64,000 nt of DNA from Verrucomicrobiaceae bacterium (GCA_016713245.1 JADJPM010000004.1:3410001-3474000); one strand, 5' to 3'; shown: positions 51,260-60,434, counted from the stretch's first letter. Numbers and translations: made by a program. The notes: generated by a model not told the origin, from the sequence alone.

Positions 51260-52183
51260 TTAGGAGACCTTGCGCACGGCGGCGGAGTCATGGATGCCCA
51301 GGCTGGCGTAGATCTCGCGGGTGGCGTGGGATTTGTTCAGTGTGTAAAAATGGATGCCGTCCACGCCGTGGTCGAGGAGGTCGAGGCACTGCTCCGTGGC
51401 GTAATGAATGCCCACCTTTTGCACAGCGTCTTCGTCACTGCCGCAACGCTGGATGGCACGGAGAAGCTTGGCCGGATAACGGGCTCCGGCAGCCAGTTCG
51501 GCCATGCGACGCATGCCGGAGGCGCTGGTGATGGGCATGATGCCTGCGATGATCGGCACATGGATACCCGCCAGGCGACAGCGGGCGCGGAAATCGTAGA
51601 AGTCGTGGTTATCGAAGAACAACTGCGTGCAAATGTAGTCCGCACCCGCGTCCACCTTGGCCTTGAGATGGTCCATTTCGAGCACGCGGTTCGGCGTGGA
51701 CGGATGGCCTTCGGGAAAACCGGCCACGCCGATGCCAAAGCCACGCTTGTCCGCATGACCACCACCGTCATTGAACTTCTTGATGAAGGCCACGAGGTCC
51801 GCCGCGTGCTGGAAGGCGTCTTTGGCCCGGTCATAACCCGCGAGATTCTTGGGCGGATCGCCACCGAGAGCGAGGATGTTGCTCACGCCGGCTTCCGCGT
51901 AGCGTTCGAGGATGGAGGCGACATCGGCTTCACTATGGCACACGCAGGTAAGGTGTGGCACGGGGTCGAGCGACGTCGTTTTCTTGATTCGCACGACGAG
52001 ATCATGCGTCAGCTCGCGGGTGGAGCCGCCTGCGCCGTAGGTTACGCTCACAAACGAGGGTTTGTAAGCCTCCAACTCGCCAATCGTCGCGTAAAGAGCC
52101 TCCGAAGCCTCCGTGCTCTTGGGTGGGAAAAACTCAAACGAGAGCGTCGGCTTCTGATCCTTGAGAATATCGTCGATATGCAT
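51260..52183 (-). CDS. metF: 5,10-methylenetetrahydrofolate reductase
   Basis: MetF reduces 5,10-methylene-THF to 5-methyl-THF for methionine synthesis, using FAD. The 307-residue TIM barrel starts MHIDDILKDQKPTLSFEFFPPKSTEAS (Glu in SFEFFPPK is the catalytic acid), with SVTYGAGGSTRELTHDL, ILALGGDPPKN and TQLFFDNHDFYDF. ATG 52183 gives the normal N-terminus; the frame is open to 52345. The ROK kinase gene begins 2 nt after its stop. No SAM or other riboswitch was recognised upstream. Confidence 0.95.
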   Translation of the reverse strand: MHIDDILKDQKPTLSFEFFPPKSTEASEALYATIGELEAYKPSFVSVTYGAGGSTRELTHDLVVRIKKTTSLDPVPHLTCVCHSEADVASILERYAEAGVSNILALGGDPPKNLAGYDRAKDAFQHAADLVAFIKKFNDGGGHADKRGFGIGVAGFPEGHPSTPNRVLEMDHLKAKVDAGADYICTQLFFDNHDFYDFRARCRLAGIHVPIIAGIMPITSASGMRRMAELAAGARYPAKLLRAIQRCGSDEDAVQKVGIHYATEQCLDLLDHGVDGIHFYTLNKSHATREIYASLGIHDSAAVRKVS

Positions 52184-52292
52184 GCTGGCTGGGTGAAAAG
52201 TCGCCCATTCAACCATGCTTCCGCGTTTTGCATAGCCTCGAATCTTGAAAAAACAGGTCGCTTGGAACGATAGACCTCCAAAGCTCCCCACC

Positions 52293-53429
52293 ATGTCTCC
52301 CGTCCTCCAAACCCTCGCCGACCTCGTCCGCATCAACAGCATCAACAGCTCCTACGAGGGCGGCCCAGGCGAGGCAGCGGTCGCGGCCTATGTACGGCGC
52401 TTCTTTGAGCAGCGTGGCATCGAAACGTGGGAGCAGGAGGTCTTTCCGGGCCGGAACAACGTCATCGCCCGCGTGCCGGGACGCGATTCCTCACGCCGTG
52501 TGGTCTTCGAAGCCCACATGGACACCGTTTCGATCAAGGGCATGACCATTGATCCCTTCGATCCCGTCGTGACGGACGGCAAAATGCACGGTCGAGGCGC
52601 TGTCGATGACAAAGCAGGCCTCGCAGCCATGATGCACGCCATCGCCGACATTCATGACAGCGGTGAAAAGCCGCCGTGCGAGCTCTGGTTGGCCGCGGTG
52701 GTCGATGAGGAATACTCCTTCCGCGGCGTCGTGAAGCTCTGCGAGGACCTGCAAGCCCACGCGGCCATCGTCGCCGAGCCCACCGAGATGCGCTGCGTCA
52801 TCGCCAGCAAAGGCTGCGTGCGCTGGCGCATCCGCACGAAGGGCAAAGCCGCCCACAGCGCCAAGCCCCACCTCGGCATCAATGCCATCACCGCCATGGC
52901 TCGGGTCGTTCTCGCCATGCAGGAAGATCACGCCCGTCTCGCCGCCGCGCCGCATCCACTGCTCGGCCCCGGCACCTGCAATGTCGGCGTCATCCAAGGC
53001 GGTGTGCAGGTCAATTTCGTGCCCGATGAAGCCGTCATCGAGATCGACCGCCGACTCCTTCCCGGCGAAGAAGTCGAAACCGTGCTGGCCGGTTATCAAT
53101 CCATGCTCGATGACCTCGCGCGGCAACATCCCGATGTCATCGCCGAGATGGAAAAGCCCATGCTTCAGGACTGGCCCTTCCAAACCGAGGCCACCAGCCC
53201 GCTCGTCACACTCTCGGGCGACATCCTCCGCTCCATGCAGCGCGATGGCACCGTCTGCGGCGTGCCCTTTTGCAGCGATGCCAGCAAGTTTGGTCGCCTC
53301 GGCATCCCCACCATCCTCTTCGGCCCGGGCAGCATTGATCAAGCCCACGCCGCCGTCGAATACGTCGAATGCTCGCAGGTCGAGGAAGCCCTCCGCTTTT
53401 ACACCGAGGTGGCGCGGCGGTTCGTCTGA
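52293..53429 (+). CDS. M20-family peptidase/deacylase (ArgE/DapE-like)
   Basis: A 378-residue metallohydrolase. Two-zinc ligands are visible: FEAHMDTVSI (His, Asp), GRGAVDDKAGLAAM (Asp), AAVVDEEYSFRG (the catalytic and metal Glu pair), VAEPTEMRC, and the C-terminal region FGPGSIDQAHAAVEYVE with His. The dimerisation domain (IGRIAVRTKGKAAHSAKPHL-like KGKAAHSAKPH) lies between. ArgE, DapE or carboxypeptidase activity cannot be separated by eye. ATG 52293 begins MSPVLQTLADLVRINSIN; the frame is open to TTG 52245. The 3' end overlaps the convergent DUF72 gene by 31 nt. Confidence 0.9.
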   Translation: MSPVLQTLADLVRINSINSSYEGGPGEAAVAAYVRRFFEQRGIETWEQEVFPGRNNVIARVPGRDSSRRVVFEAHMDTVSIKGMTIDPFDPVVTDGKMHGRGAVDDKAGLAAMMHAIADIHDSGEKPPCELWLAAVVDEEYSFRGVVKLCEDLQAHAAIVAEPTEMRCVIASKGCVRWRIRTKGKAAHSAKPHLGINAITAMARVVLAMQEDHARLAAAPHPLLGPGTCNVGVIQGGVQVNFVPDEAVIEIDRRLLPGEEVETVLAGYQSMLDDLARQHPDVIAEMEKPMLQDWPFQTEATSPLVTLSGDILRSMQRDGTVCGVPFCSDASKFGRLGIPTILFGPGSIDQAHAAVEYVECSQVEEALRFYTEVARRFV

Positions 53430-54352
53430 TCCACGATCGCCGCGATGGTGCTCAGCGCATTGCCTTCGAGGCGGTTGTTCACCAAGAGGAAGGATTTGCG
53501 CTTTTTGCCTTGCTCGGGCTTCTCCTTGGCAATTTCCACGAGTTTCGCGGCGGCCGCACGCACTTCGGGATTGGGGTCTTTGACCTCTTTGTAGGGTGAA
53601 AAAGCCTCGACGGCCTGCTCATAGGCCCGACCGGGTTTCAGAAGCAACCGGGCAGCGACGAAGTCTGTCGTGAAGCTGTCTGGCATCGCGATTTGCTCGG
53701 CGAGCGAAGGCATCCGCGTCCACGAGTTGAACACATGCGCCACGCGATGGCTCGACAGCATCGCAAAGTAGTCCGGTTGGAGCAGATTTCGATTTCGCAC
53801 CTCGACGGCGTAGGCATACGAATCTGGCAGCTTGGACAAAAACGCATCCAGCGCGTCCACAAACTCCCGCCCGCGTCCAAAGTCCTTTGGGTAGAAGTGC
53901 GAGAACTCAAAGATGAGCAGCCCGATCTGATGCTGCCGACGTTCGCATGAGGCGAGAAAGGCCGATTTGAAGAGCTCAGCGTTCAAGAAGTGCTCGTTCG
54001 GCTTCCCGCCCTTCTCGCCGAAACGCGGGAGCTGCGGGTAGTTTTTGATCGTGATGGTGTCCGTGACCTTGAACGCGAATTGAAACGACTCAGGCACCTG
54101 ACGGCAAAGTCCCTCGATGTAACCTGGCGAAGGAAAGTTGTAGTAGCCCGCGTCCACGCAAACGGTTGGAAACACCTCGGCGAACTCCTCCAGGCACTCC
54201 TTCCCAAAGCGGCTCTCCGAGAACCTGCCCCGCGTCACATAGCGGGACTCATCGTAGAGCTGGCCGCACCATCCGGGATACTTCCACGACGAAGTGCCGA
54301 TGAGCACATCCTGCTCCGCCAGAGCCTGCAGAGGCTCCTTCAGAAAGGTCAT
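53399..54352 (-). CDS. DUF72 family protein
   Basis: A 317-residue protein of the DUF72 TIM-barrel family of unknown activity. Marks: VLIGTSSWKYPGWCGQLYDE at the N-terminus, PTVCVDAGYYNFPSPGYIEG, FAFKVTDTITIKNYPQLPRF and YAVEVRNRNLLQPDYFAMLS. I chose ATG 54352 (MTFLKEP); a GTG at 54388 would overlap the upstream gene. The 3' end overlaps the M20 gene on the other strand by 31 nt. A C-terminal extension (FSPYKEVKDPNPEVRAAAAK) follows the barrel. Confidence 0.9.
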   Translation of the reverse strand: MTFLKEPLQALAEQDVLIGTSSWKYPGWCGQLYDESRYVTRGRFSESRFGKECLEEFAEVFPTVCVDAGYYNFPSPGYIEGLCRQVPESFQFAFKVTDTITIKNYPQLPRFGEKGGKPNEHFLNAELFKSAFLASCERRQHQIGLLIFEFSHFYPKDFGRGREFVDALDAFLSKLPDSYAYAVEVRNRNLLQPDYFAMLSSHRVAHVFNSWTRMPSLAEQIAMPDSFTTDFVAARLLLKPGRAYEQAVEAFSPYKEVKDPNPEVRAAAAKLVEIAKEKPEQGKKRKSFLLVNNRLEGNALSTIAAIVDQTNRRATSV

Positions 54353-54372
54353 CGTCTTCTCTTCAAAGAGGC

Positions 54373-55035
54373 TCACTTCCCTTCCCACAGCTTGATGTGG
54401 TCGATCTGGCAGGTGCCTAGATCGACCGCTTTGAAGTCGATCTGCGCCTGGCCGGTCATGTCGATGTTCTTGCTCTCGAAGACGTGCTTCACGCCGTCGA
54501 TTTGCAGCAGGAGCGTGCCCTTCTTCAACTCGATGATCACCTCATGCCACTCGTTCAGCGTGAAGAGCGGTTCCTCCACGGCCAGCTTCTCGACATCCTT
54601 CTTGATCGTCAGCGTTGTGGCCTTTTCGGCAAAGTTGATCGTGTGAATGTGATGGCCGAGATCGAGCAGCGGGAAGCCTTTTTGATAGGCCTTGGCATCG
54701 TAACGCACCCGCATGGCACAGACGAAGTTCTCCGGCACCTTCTTGAGCCAGATCACCGGTTTGAAGCCCGCGTGCGCTTTGTCGCCTTCGGCCACCTTTT
54801 TGGCCTGAAATTCCTTCGTGGATTGATCGCCATGCAAAACGCCATCTCGGATGACCCAGGTCGTGTTTTGCCGCACTTCCCAAAAATCCGCGTTGATCGT
54901 GCCGCCATCAAATTTGTCCTCATAGACAAGCTTCAGGCTTTGGAAGAGCTGCGGCTGATAGGCCACCTCCTCCGCGGGGGAGCGGACGGCAGCCAGGATG
55001 ATCAGAGCGAGGGTGAAAAGGTGGGATTTTCTCAT
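54373..55035 (-). CDS. Secreted DUF1080-like (3-keto-disaccharide hydrolase-type) protein
   Basis: A 220-residue exported protein (signal peptide MRKSHLFTLALIILAAVRSPA). The concanavalin-like fold is suggested by LVYEDKFDGG, FWEVRQNTTWVIRDGVLHGD, EWHEVIIELKKGTLLLQIDG and AQIDFKAVDLGTCQIDHIKL, typical of DUF1080, a family that includes 3-keto-glycoside hydrolases abundant in PVC bacteria. Catalytic activity here is inferred only. ATG 55035 is chosen for the signal peptide. DUF72 starts 20 nt after the stop. Confidence 0.82.
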   Translation of the reverse strand: MRKSHLFTLALIILAAVRSPAEEVAYQPQLFQSLKLVYEDKFDGGTINADFWEVRQNTTWVIRDGVLHGDQSTKEFQAKKVAEGDKAHAGFKPVIWLKKVPENFVCAMRVRYDAKAYQKGFPLLDLGHHIHTINFAEKATTLTIKKDVEKLAVEEPLFTLNEWHEVIIELKKGTLLLQIDGVKHVFESKNIDMTGQAQIDFKAVDLGTCQIDHIKLWEGK

Positions 55036-55164
55036 CGGCAAGGGGAACGAAGGCACGATGCTTGGCTTTCATCCTCTCTTGAACAATTCGATTCAGCTTC
55101 AACGGAAAAGCATTGGACATCCGGCATGCGTTCCGCTTGAGAGGCCGCGCTTCCCTCTCCTCCC

Positions 55165-55455
55165 ATGGCCGACTTCTACACCGAAATATGCAGCGAAGGC
55201 TGGTTCAGCCGCATCGGTGGTTCCATCAATGGCATTCTCTTTGGCCTCGTGGCCATTCCTATGTGCGTCATCCTGCTCTGGTGGAATGAAGGCCGTGCTG
55301 TCACCGCCGCCATCGTAGCCGTGGCTGCGGACAAGGTGAATGCCGCCAATGACAAGAAGCTCATCCGCCACATCGAGATCTACCAGTGGGTGGAGAACAA
55401 GAAGGTGGAGAAGAAGGAGTATGTGGGAGGCAGCGAGGAAACGAAGACGGCCTAG
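55165..55455 (+). pseudogene. TMEM43-family protein, N-terminal part before amber codon
   Basis: A 96-residue open frame beginning MADFYTEICSEGWFSRIGGS with the first TMEM43 membrane helix (ILFGLVAIPMCVILLWWNEG), then IEIYQWVENKKVEKKEYVGG. It ends at TAG (55453-55455), after which the same frame continues as TYEKQWWD, the expected next block. It also appears short between helix and IEIYQW relative to the family, suggesting an internal deletion. Either the gene is decayed, or the amber codon is a sequencing or assembly error. Confidence 0.7.
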
Positions 55456-56184
55456 ACCTATGAAAAGCAATGGTGGGACGCTCCGGTGAAGTCTGCCGAG
55501 TTCAAAGTGCCTGCCGATCACACCAACACCGGCGAACTCGTCTTGGATGGCGGCACCTTCACGCCGGATAAAATCACGCTCGGCGCCTTTGAGATGCCGG
55601 ATAGCCTCGTCGACCAGATGGGCGGAGAGACAGCCATTCCACTGAAGGACGAAGATCTGGCGGAGGACCTCGAAGACCGTGCCAAGGTGCATCAGAACCG
55701 CTTTTTCTTTGGCAAAGACCCCACCGCGCCAGCCATCGGCGATCAAAAGGTGAGCTATGAAATCGTGAAGCCCGGCCTTTCCAGCATCGTGGCCGCTCAA
55801 CTCGGCAGCACCTTTGGCGATAACCCCACCAAAGCCGGTGACCCCATCAGCATGCTCGAGAGCGGCGTGGTCAGCGCCGAGGTGATGTTTCAGAATGCCG
55901 CCTCGGCAAACACCCTCATCACCTGGCTCCTGCGTTTCGTCGGTTTCCTATTCATGACCTTCGGCTTCATGGCCATCATGCGTCCGCTCAGCGTACTCGG
56001 CAGCATCATCGGCATGGGCACCGGCCTTGTCTCCGTCGTGCTGGCGGGTGTCATTTCACTGCTCGTCATCGCCATGACCTGGATCGCGGTGCGTCCGGTG
56101 CTGGCCATCGCGCTGATCGTGCTCGCCGTCGGCGGCTTTATCTGGATGCGCAAAATGGCTGCGGCCAAACCTGCGCAGGCCTGA
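55456..56184 (+). pseudogene. TMEM43-family protein, C-terminal part after amber codon
   Basis: The frame resumes directly after the TAG with TYEKQWWDAPVKSAEFKVPA, then ISYEIVKPG-like KVSYEIVKPGLSSIVAAQLG and the four C-terminal membrane helices of the family (TWLLRFVGFLFMTFGFMAI, SIIGMGTGLVSVVLAGVISL, VIAMTWIAVRPVLAIALIVL). The family (Pfam DUF1625/TMEM43) is membrane-bound and of uncertain role, possibly in membrane organisation. A GTG at 55486 could restart translation, but a complete protein needs readthrough of the amber codon. Confidence 0.7.
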
Positions 56185-56188
56185 TCGC

Positions 56189-57192
56189 CTACTTCATGCC
56201 GATGACCATCGAGTCAGGACCCACGAGGTGCTCGACTCGGCAGTTTTTGAAGCCGACTTGCTGCATCCAGCCGATGCAATCCGCACCGGTGTAGTCAAAG
56301 CCGCCGGGCGTTTCGATGAGCATGTTCAGGCTCATGAGCAGGCCGAAGGCGTTTTGCTTCCGCTCGTCGTCGATGATCGAGTCATAAACGATCACCGCAC
56401 CGCCTTCCGGGAGCGCTGCATAGGCTTTGCGCAGCAGCATGAGCTTCGTTTCGAGGTTCCAATCGTGCAAAATGTGGCCGAAGAGCAGCACCTCGGCCTT
56501 CGGCAGTTCATCGGTGAAGAAACTGCCTCCGGTGAAGCTTACGCGGTCAGCGAGACCATTCGCGGCGATGTATTCTTCGAAGATAGGGCCGACCTCCGGT
56601 AGGTCGAAGCCGATGCCGCGCAGATGCGGATGGGCCAGCGTGATCTGCGTGACGAGATCGCCCTGCGCCGTGCCGATGTCCGCGCAGGAGGTGTAATTCG
56701 CCCACGGGAACTGCTTCGCGATGGTCATGTTGGCCCCACGGCTCACGCCGGACATGGCGCGGAGGAACTCGCGCAGCTTCGCCGGATCGGCGTAAAGCGC
56801 TGTGAAGGGATCTTGACCGCCGTTGGACTCGTTTTGCGATTCACCGGTGCGCACGGCCGTCGTGAGATCACCCCAGAAGTGGAAGAGGCGATGGTTCGCC
56901 ATTTCGAGGATGCCGCCGATGTAGGATGGCTTCGCTTTGTCGAGGAAGAGATCCGTCTCCGGCGTGTTCGAGTAGATGCCGTTTTCGCGTTTGAGGAAAC
57001 CGAGGGCGACGAGCGCATCGAGAAAGTCACGCGCCCCACGCGGATGCAGCCCCATGCGGCCCTGAACGCTGGCGAGATCACCGGGATGTTGGCGAGATCC
57101 GTGAAAAGCTCCATCTCGACGGCGGTGAGAAGCGTCTTCGAGCCCCAGAAGGCGAGGCCGGTTTGCAGGATGTGGTCAGGGGTAAGGTTCAT
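56189..57192 (-). pseudogene. Class I O-methyltransferase gene with one frameshift
   Basis: A family-2 type SAM-dependent O-methyltransferase whose frame breaks once. The N-terminal part from ATG 57192 ([20 protein letters not shown] to FTDLANIP) is in another frame than the rest, which continues [20 protein letters not shown] to the stop. The shift lies near 57079-57085, in the sequence ccggtgatc on the minus strand, and one added G would restore the frame. The catalytic part is intact: [12 protein letters not shown] (SAM loop), FGHILHDWN (catalytic His). It could be a sequencing error, since everything else is conserved. It abuts the broken TMEM43 gene by 4 nt. Confidence 0.8.
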
Positions 57193-57271
57193 GGTGGCGC
57201 ATGATGCCGGTGGCGGCCCGTGGAGCAAGAATTCCATCGCGTGAGCAGCGCCTTTTCGATATGGAAGCGGC

Positions 57272-57733
57272 ATGAAAACCTTCCAAGGCTACCAGCTCAT
57301 CACACCGGAGGACCTTCACTGGCGTCCCTCGAACCTGATGCGCATTCCGAACGCCGATTTTCTCGAACGCACCGGCAGCGAGAACCTCGGTGCCCGCCTC
57401 TGGCGCATGCCGCCGCAAAGTGCGAACACGCTGCACAAGCACATCCAATCGGAAGAGTTCTATTTTGTGCTCGAAGGCACCGGTCGCATCCGCGTCGGCG
57501 AGGAGACACTCACCGTGCCAAAACACGGCGGCGTGCTGGTGGGTCCGGACCAGCTTCGTCAGGTCTTCAACGACACGGATGAAGAAGTACTATGGCTCAT
57601 CATCGGCGGCCCGGAGGAGCTGGAGTTTGTGCAGGGATCGAAGTCGAAGGTCGATCTCTCGCTGTTTTATCCGCAAGACCCGACGCAATTGCCAAAGGAA
57701 CTCGAAGGCGTGACGTGGCCACCGAAGGAGTAA
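57272..57733 (+). CDS. Cupin-domain protein
   Basis: A 153-residue single cupin. Motif 1: [20 protein letters not shown] (HxH...E, metal ligands); motif 2: [20 protein letters not shown] (G...P...H-less variant). The DNA-binding region is absent, so it is not a transcription regulator. Enzyme or binding role unknown; sugar isomerase or dioxygenase are typical for this size. It starts 79 nt from the divergent methyltransferase gene. Confidence 0.87.
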   Translation: MKTFQGYQLITPEDLHWRPSNLMRIPNADFLERTGSENLGARLWRMPPQSANTLHKHIQSEEFYFVLEGTGRIRVGEETLTVPKHGGVLVGPDQLRQVFNDTDEEVLWLIIGGPEELEFVQGSKSKVDLSLFYPQDPTQLPKELEGVTWPPKE

Positions 57734-57751
57734 AGCACCGACACTCCGACT

Positions 57752-57930
57752 TCACGGCTGCGTGTAGCTGACTTTCACCCGAACAAAGCGCTTCGTGGCA
57801 GAGATGCATGATCGTCTTCGATGAGCACGCGTTCCCAGGTGTCGTCGATGGGGGTGATGGTGGACCAGGGATCGACGAGGTTGCTGGAGCCGCCGCCACG
57901 AATTTGGCAGACCGCCCATCCACCTGATTC
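57752..57930 (-). pseudogene. Decayed copy of a secreted-protein C-terminal tail
   Basis: On the minus strand, the last codons read ATKRFVRVKVSYTQP, nearly identical to the tail of the fragment at 59154-59528, and the surrounding DNA matches at about 85% over some 120 nt by eye. Frames are broken upstream. It is a relic of the same large secreted protein. The rest of the gap to 58094 contains a palindrome at 58022 and no gene. Confidence 0.65.
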
Positions 57931-58021
57931 CGGCATCTACCCGGCTCGCTTCACCTCCAGCCCACCGCACACCATGCCTTTCCCCTGCACCTGATCTCAA
58001 CCCGGTTATTCCACACAAAAC

Positions 58022-58046
58022 TGTGGGCGAATCTGATTCGCCCACA
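58022..58046. repeat. Perfect 11-bp-stem palindrome
   Basis: tgtgggcgaat (58022-58032) and attcgcccaca (58036-58046) are exact complements with a 3-nt loop. It lies between the tail relic and the small membrane protein gene. Confidence 0.9.
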
Positions 58047-58094
58047 ATTAAGTGTGGCTAAACAACGTTCGCCTAACTCAACAAGCTGCTCGCC

Positions 58095-58613
58095 ATGAAG
58101 TCCATGCTCTACATCGTCCGCCATGTTGCTGCGCTGGGTATTGCCGCAGTTCTGGGTGCGGTGCTTTGGACGATCGTTTACTTCGCGCTTCTTCTATTCG
58201 CAATGTTCACAGACAGTGGGATTGGTAGCCCGATTTCATACCCTCTCTGGCTCGTCTTCTTGCTACTAAGCATCACGATCATTGGTTTACTGATCTTTGC
58301 ACCAGCCTGTGCCGTCGGGCGATTATTTGTCGCCATCACACGATTCCCACAGATCGCTTCCATACCTGTCGTTTTCGGAGTTGGCGCACTACTGAGTTAC
58401 CTTGCCTATGGCTTATACATCGCAACTGTCACCACCCATTCGATGCCGCCAGCTACCACGGTCTTCCTCAACTATTGTATCTATCTATCTATTCCCTTGG
58501 GGGCATACTGGTGGATCGTTGATGGCCCGTTTGCAGTTGTCGATGGCCTTCGGCGCTGGCTACATCAGCGTTTCTCAGCTGCCACCCGCCCAAGCGCAGA
58601 CACCCCAGCATGA
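58095..58613 (+). CDS. Small multi-pass membrane protein of unknown function
   Basis: A 172-residue protein with about four hydrophobic helices (ALGIAAVLGAVLWTIVYFAL, LWLVFLLLSITIIGLLIFAP, SIPVVFGVGALLSYLAYGLY, YCIYLSIPLGAYWWIVDGPF). No family recognised. Lower GC and more irregular codon use than its neighbours suggest acquisition. It sits in a small island bounded by tail relics. The next gene starts 62 nt later. Confidence 0.65.
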   Translation: MKSMLYIVRHVAALGIAAVLGAVLWTIVYFALLLFAMFTDSGIGSPISYPLWLVFLLLSITIIGLLIFAPACAVGRLFVAITRFPQIASIPVVFGVGALLSYLAYGLYIATVTTHSMPPATTVFLNYCIYLSIPLGAYWWIVDGPFAVVDGLRRWLHQRFSAATRPSADTPA

Positions 58614-58675
58614 GCACACATCCATAAACAAAGCCTAACCGAAACGTTCGTCGAACTACTACGCCCCCACTTTCT

Positions 58676-59086
58676 GTGCCAGCCCAGTTCTTGAATGCGG
58701 ATCTCGACGTCTTCAGTGATCGTGATTTACAGCCCCTCATCGACGAGATTGGTGAGAGAGCTTTCCTCCTGCACGGCGGCCCATTCACTGACGAACTGCC
58801 GTTCATGGCCCGCTACGAGATAGACCATGATCCTGCCACGAAGAGTCCAGAGACACTGATCGTGACGTTCTGCCTTCTCATTGAGAGCCTTTCAGCGACT
58901 AGTCGAGCACTCTGGGACTCGTCTCGTGAGAGGGTGATCGACCTCGGTTATGAGGTGTTGACGTCTCGGGATCGCACACACGACCGGATCACAGCCGATA
59001 CACTCGCGAGGCTAGCTGCGCTGCACATTGACTTAGCGTGGAGTTTCTACCCATCCGATGAGACTCAGCATCTACCACAAGAATGA
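58676..59086 (+). CDS. Orphan hypothetical protein
   Basis: A 136-residue soluble protein from GTG 58676 (MPAQFLNADLDVFSDRDLQP). It alternates strands and helices (FMARYEIDHDPATKSPETLI, IVTFCLLIESLSATSRALWD, LHIDLAWSFYPSDETQHLPQ) but matches no family I know. Composition differs from the surrounding core genes, as does the preceding orphan. An immunity-type role is possible in such islands but unsupported. The start is uncertain. Confidence 0.5.
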   Translation: MPAQFLNADLDVFSDRDLQPLIDEIGERAFLLHGGPFTDELPFMARYEIDHDPATKSPETLIVTFCLLIESLSATSRALWDSSRERVIDLGYEVLTSRDRTHDRITADTLARLAALHIDLAWSFYPSDETQHLPQE

Positions 59087-59153
59087 GCGATTCAGGAAAC
59101 GGCGTCAGGCTACAACTGGCTAACAAAGTGCTCCATTAAGGTCACGCAGACTT

Positions 59154-59528
59154 TTATGGTTGTGTGTAGCTCACCTTCACCCGCGCAAACCGCTTCGTTG
59201 CCCCAGGCTGGTCGTCTTCGATGAGGACGCGTTCCCAGGTGTCGTCGATGGGGGTGATGGTGGGTGTGGCGGTGGAGGGGGACCAGGGATCGAGGAGGGT
59301 GTCGCTGAATTGGGGTTCGTCGGTGAGGCCGCTGTTGGTGGTGGCTTTGCGGCGGAGGAATTCGATGCGGAGCAGGCTGCCGACGCGGGTGATGAGCGGG
59401 AGGCCGAGGGTGCCGGTGCTGGCAGTGAGAGCCTGCGCATCGGGCGAGCCGGGCTGGGTGTTGAAGACGTCTTCGAGGAGCTTGCCGGAGCCGCAGGATG
59501 ATCTGCGCTGCCAGGGGTAAAACACCAA
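59154..59528 (-). pseudogene. C-terminal fragment of a large secreted protein
   Basis: A 124-residue frame (LLEDVFNTQPGSPDAQALTA, then GSLLRIEFLRRKATTNSGLT, DDTWERVLIEDDQPGATKRF, ending VKVSYTQP) that looks like the tail of a long surface protein of the Verrucomicrobial kind. No signal peptide or N-terminal domain precedes it, so it is a truncated relic. A second, more decayed copy of the same tail lies at 57752. The two copies flank the two orphan genes. Confidence 0.65.
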
Positions 59529-59540
59529 GCTAGCCCACCA

Positions 59541-60410
59541 TTAATGCTCCAAATAGCCCATCGAAAGCATCCACTCGATCACACGATTCGGCCACTCGTT
59601 GACCGGTTGGCCGTTTTTCCGCATGCCAAAGCCGTGACCGCCCTTCGCGTAGATGTGCAGTTCGGCGGGCAGATTCTTCTTTTTGTATTCAAGATAGAGC
59701 AAAGCGCTGCCGGAGGCCGGCCAGGGATCGTCGTGGGCATGCACAAAGCACATCGGCGGGGATTTTTCCTTCACCTCAAAGCCCGGCAGCAGTTTCGTCG
59801 GGTCCTCCTTGCTCACGAGATAGGCGGGATAAACAGGGATCGCGAAATTCGGCGTGGCGTCGTCCACATCGAGCGCGGGATCGACTGTGTAGGTGCGGTC
59901 ATTCGCATGCAGTGCGGTCATCACCGTGAGGTGACCGCCTGCCGAGAAGCCCAGAATGCCTACGCGGTCCTTTTTGATCCCCCATTCGGCAGCGTGATGG
60001 CGGATGAGGCCGATGGCACGCTGCGTGTCCTGCAAAGGCTCGCGGCTTGGATCATTCGGATCACGCTTCGGCACGCGATACTTCAAAAGCACGCCGGTGA
60101 CACCGTGCTGGTTCAAGAACTCACACACCTGCGAGCCTTCATGCTCATACGCCAGGATGCCATAGCCGCCACCGGGGCACACGAGCACCGCCGCGCCATT
60201 CGGTCTCTCGGGTTGGAAGACGGTGATCATCGGCTCCGTCACGTTGGTGAGGCGCAACACGTCGTTCTCGTTTTTCTTCGGCACTTCCTTCTCCGCCTCC
60301 ATCTTGAAGCCGGGCTTCTCGGGAGCGCCTTGCGGCCAGAGTTTCATTTGAATGGGTTCCGCGGCAAACAGGCTGCCGCAGGTGAGGAAGAGGGCGGGCG
60401 TAAACTTCAT
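59541..60410 (-). CDS. Secreted alpha/beta hydrolase (esterase)
   Basis: A 289-residue exported hydrolase (signal peptide MKFTPALFLTCGSLFA). Features: oxyanion loop VLVCPGGGYGILAYEHEG, nucleophile GFSAGG (near residues 151-156), Asp in HAHDDPWPASG and His in AKGGHGFGM. This matches the BD-FAE/acetylxylan esterase-like group that removes acetyl groups from plant polysaccharides. The substrate is inferred. It is convergent to nothing and follows the ATP-grasp-like gene direction. Confidence 0.9.
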   Translation of the reverse strand: MKFTPALFLTCGSLFAAEPIQMKLWPQGAPEKPGFKMEAEKEVPKKNENDVLRLTNVTEPMITVFQPERPNGAAVLVCPGGGYGILAYEHEGSQVCEFLNQHGVTGVLLKYRVPKRDPNDPSREPLQDTQRAIGLIRHHAAEWGIKKDRVGILGFSAGGHLTVMTALHANDRTYTVDPALDVDDATPNFAIPVYPAYLVSKEDPTKLLPGFEVKEKSPPMCFVHAHDDPWPASGSALLYLEYKKKNLPAELHIYAKGGHGFGMRKNGQPVNEWPNRVIEWMLSMGYLEH

Positions 60411-60434
60411 GGTGGGCCGCCATTGGAGCGGAAA

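Noticed and set aside
58050..59140. Integron-like gcctaac motifs near the orphan genes (58071, 58633) and ctaacaaag near 59118
   Set aside because: Single R''-box-like hits only; no matching GTTRRRY ends and no integrase were found, so attC sites cannot be supported.
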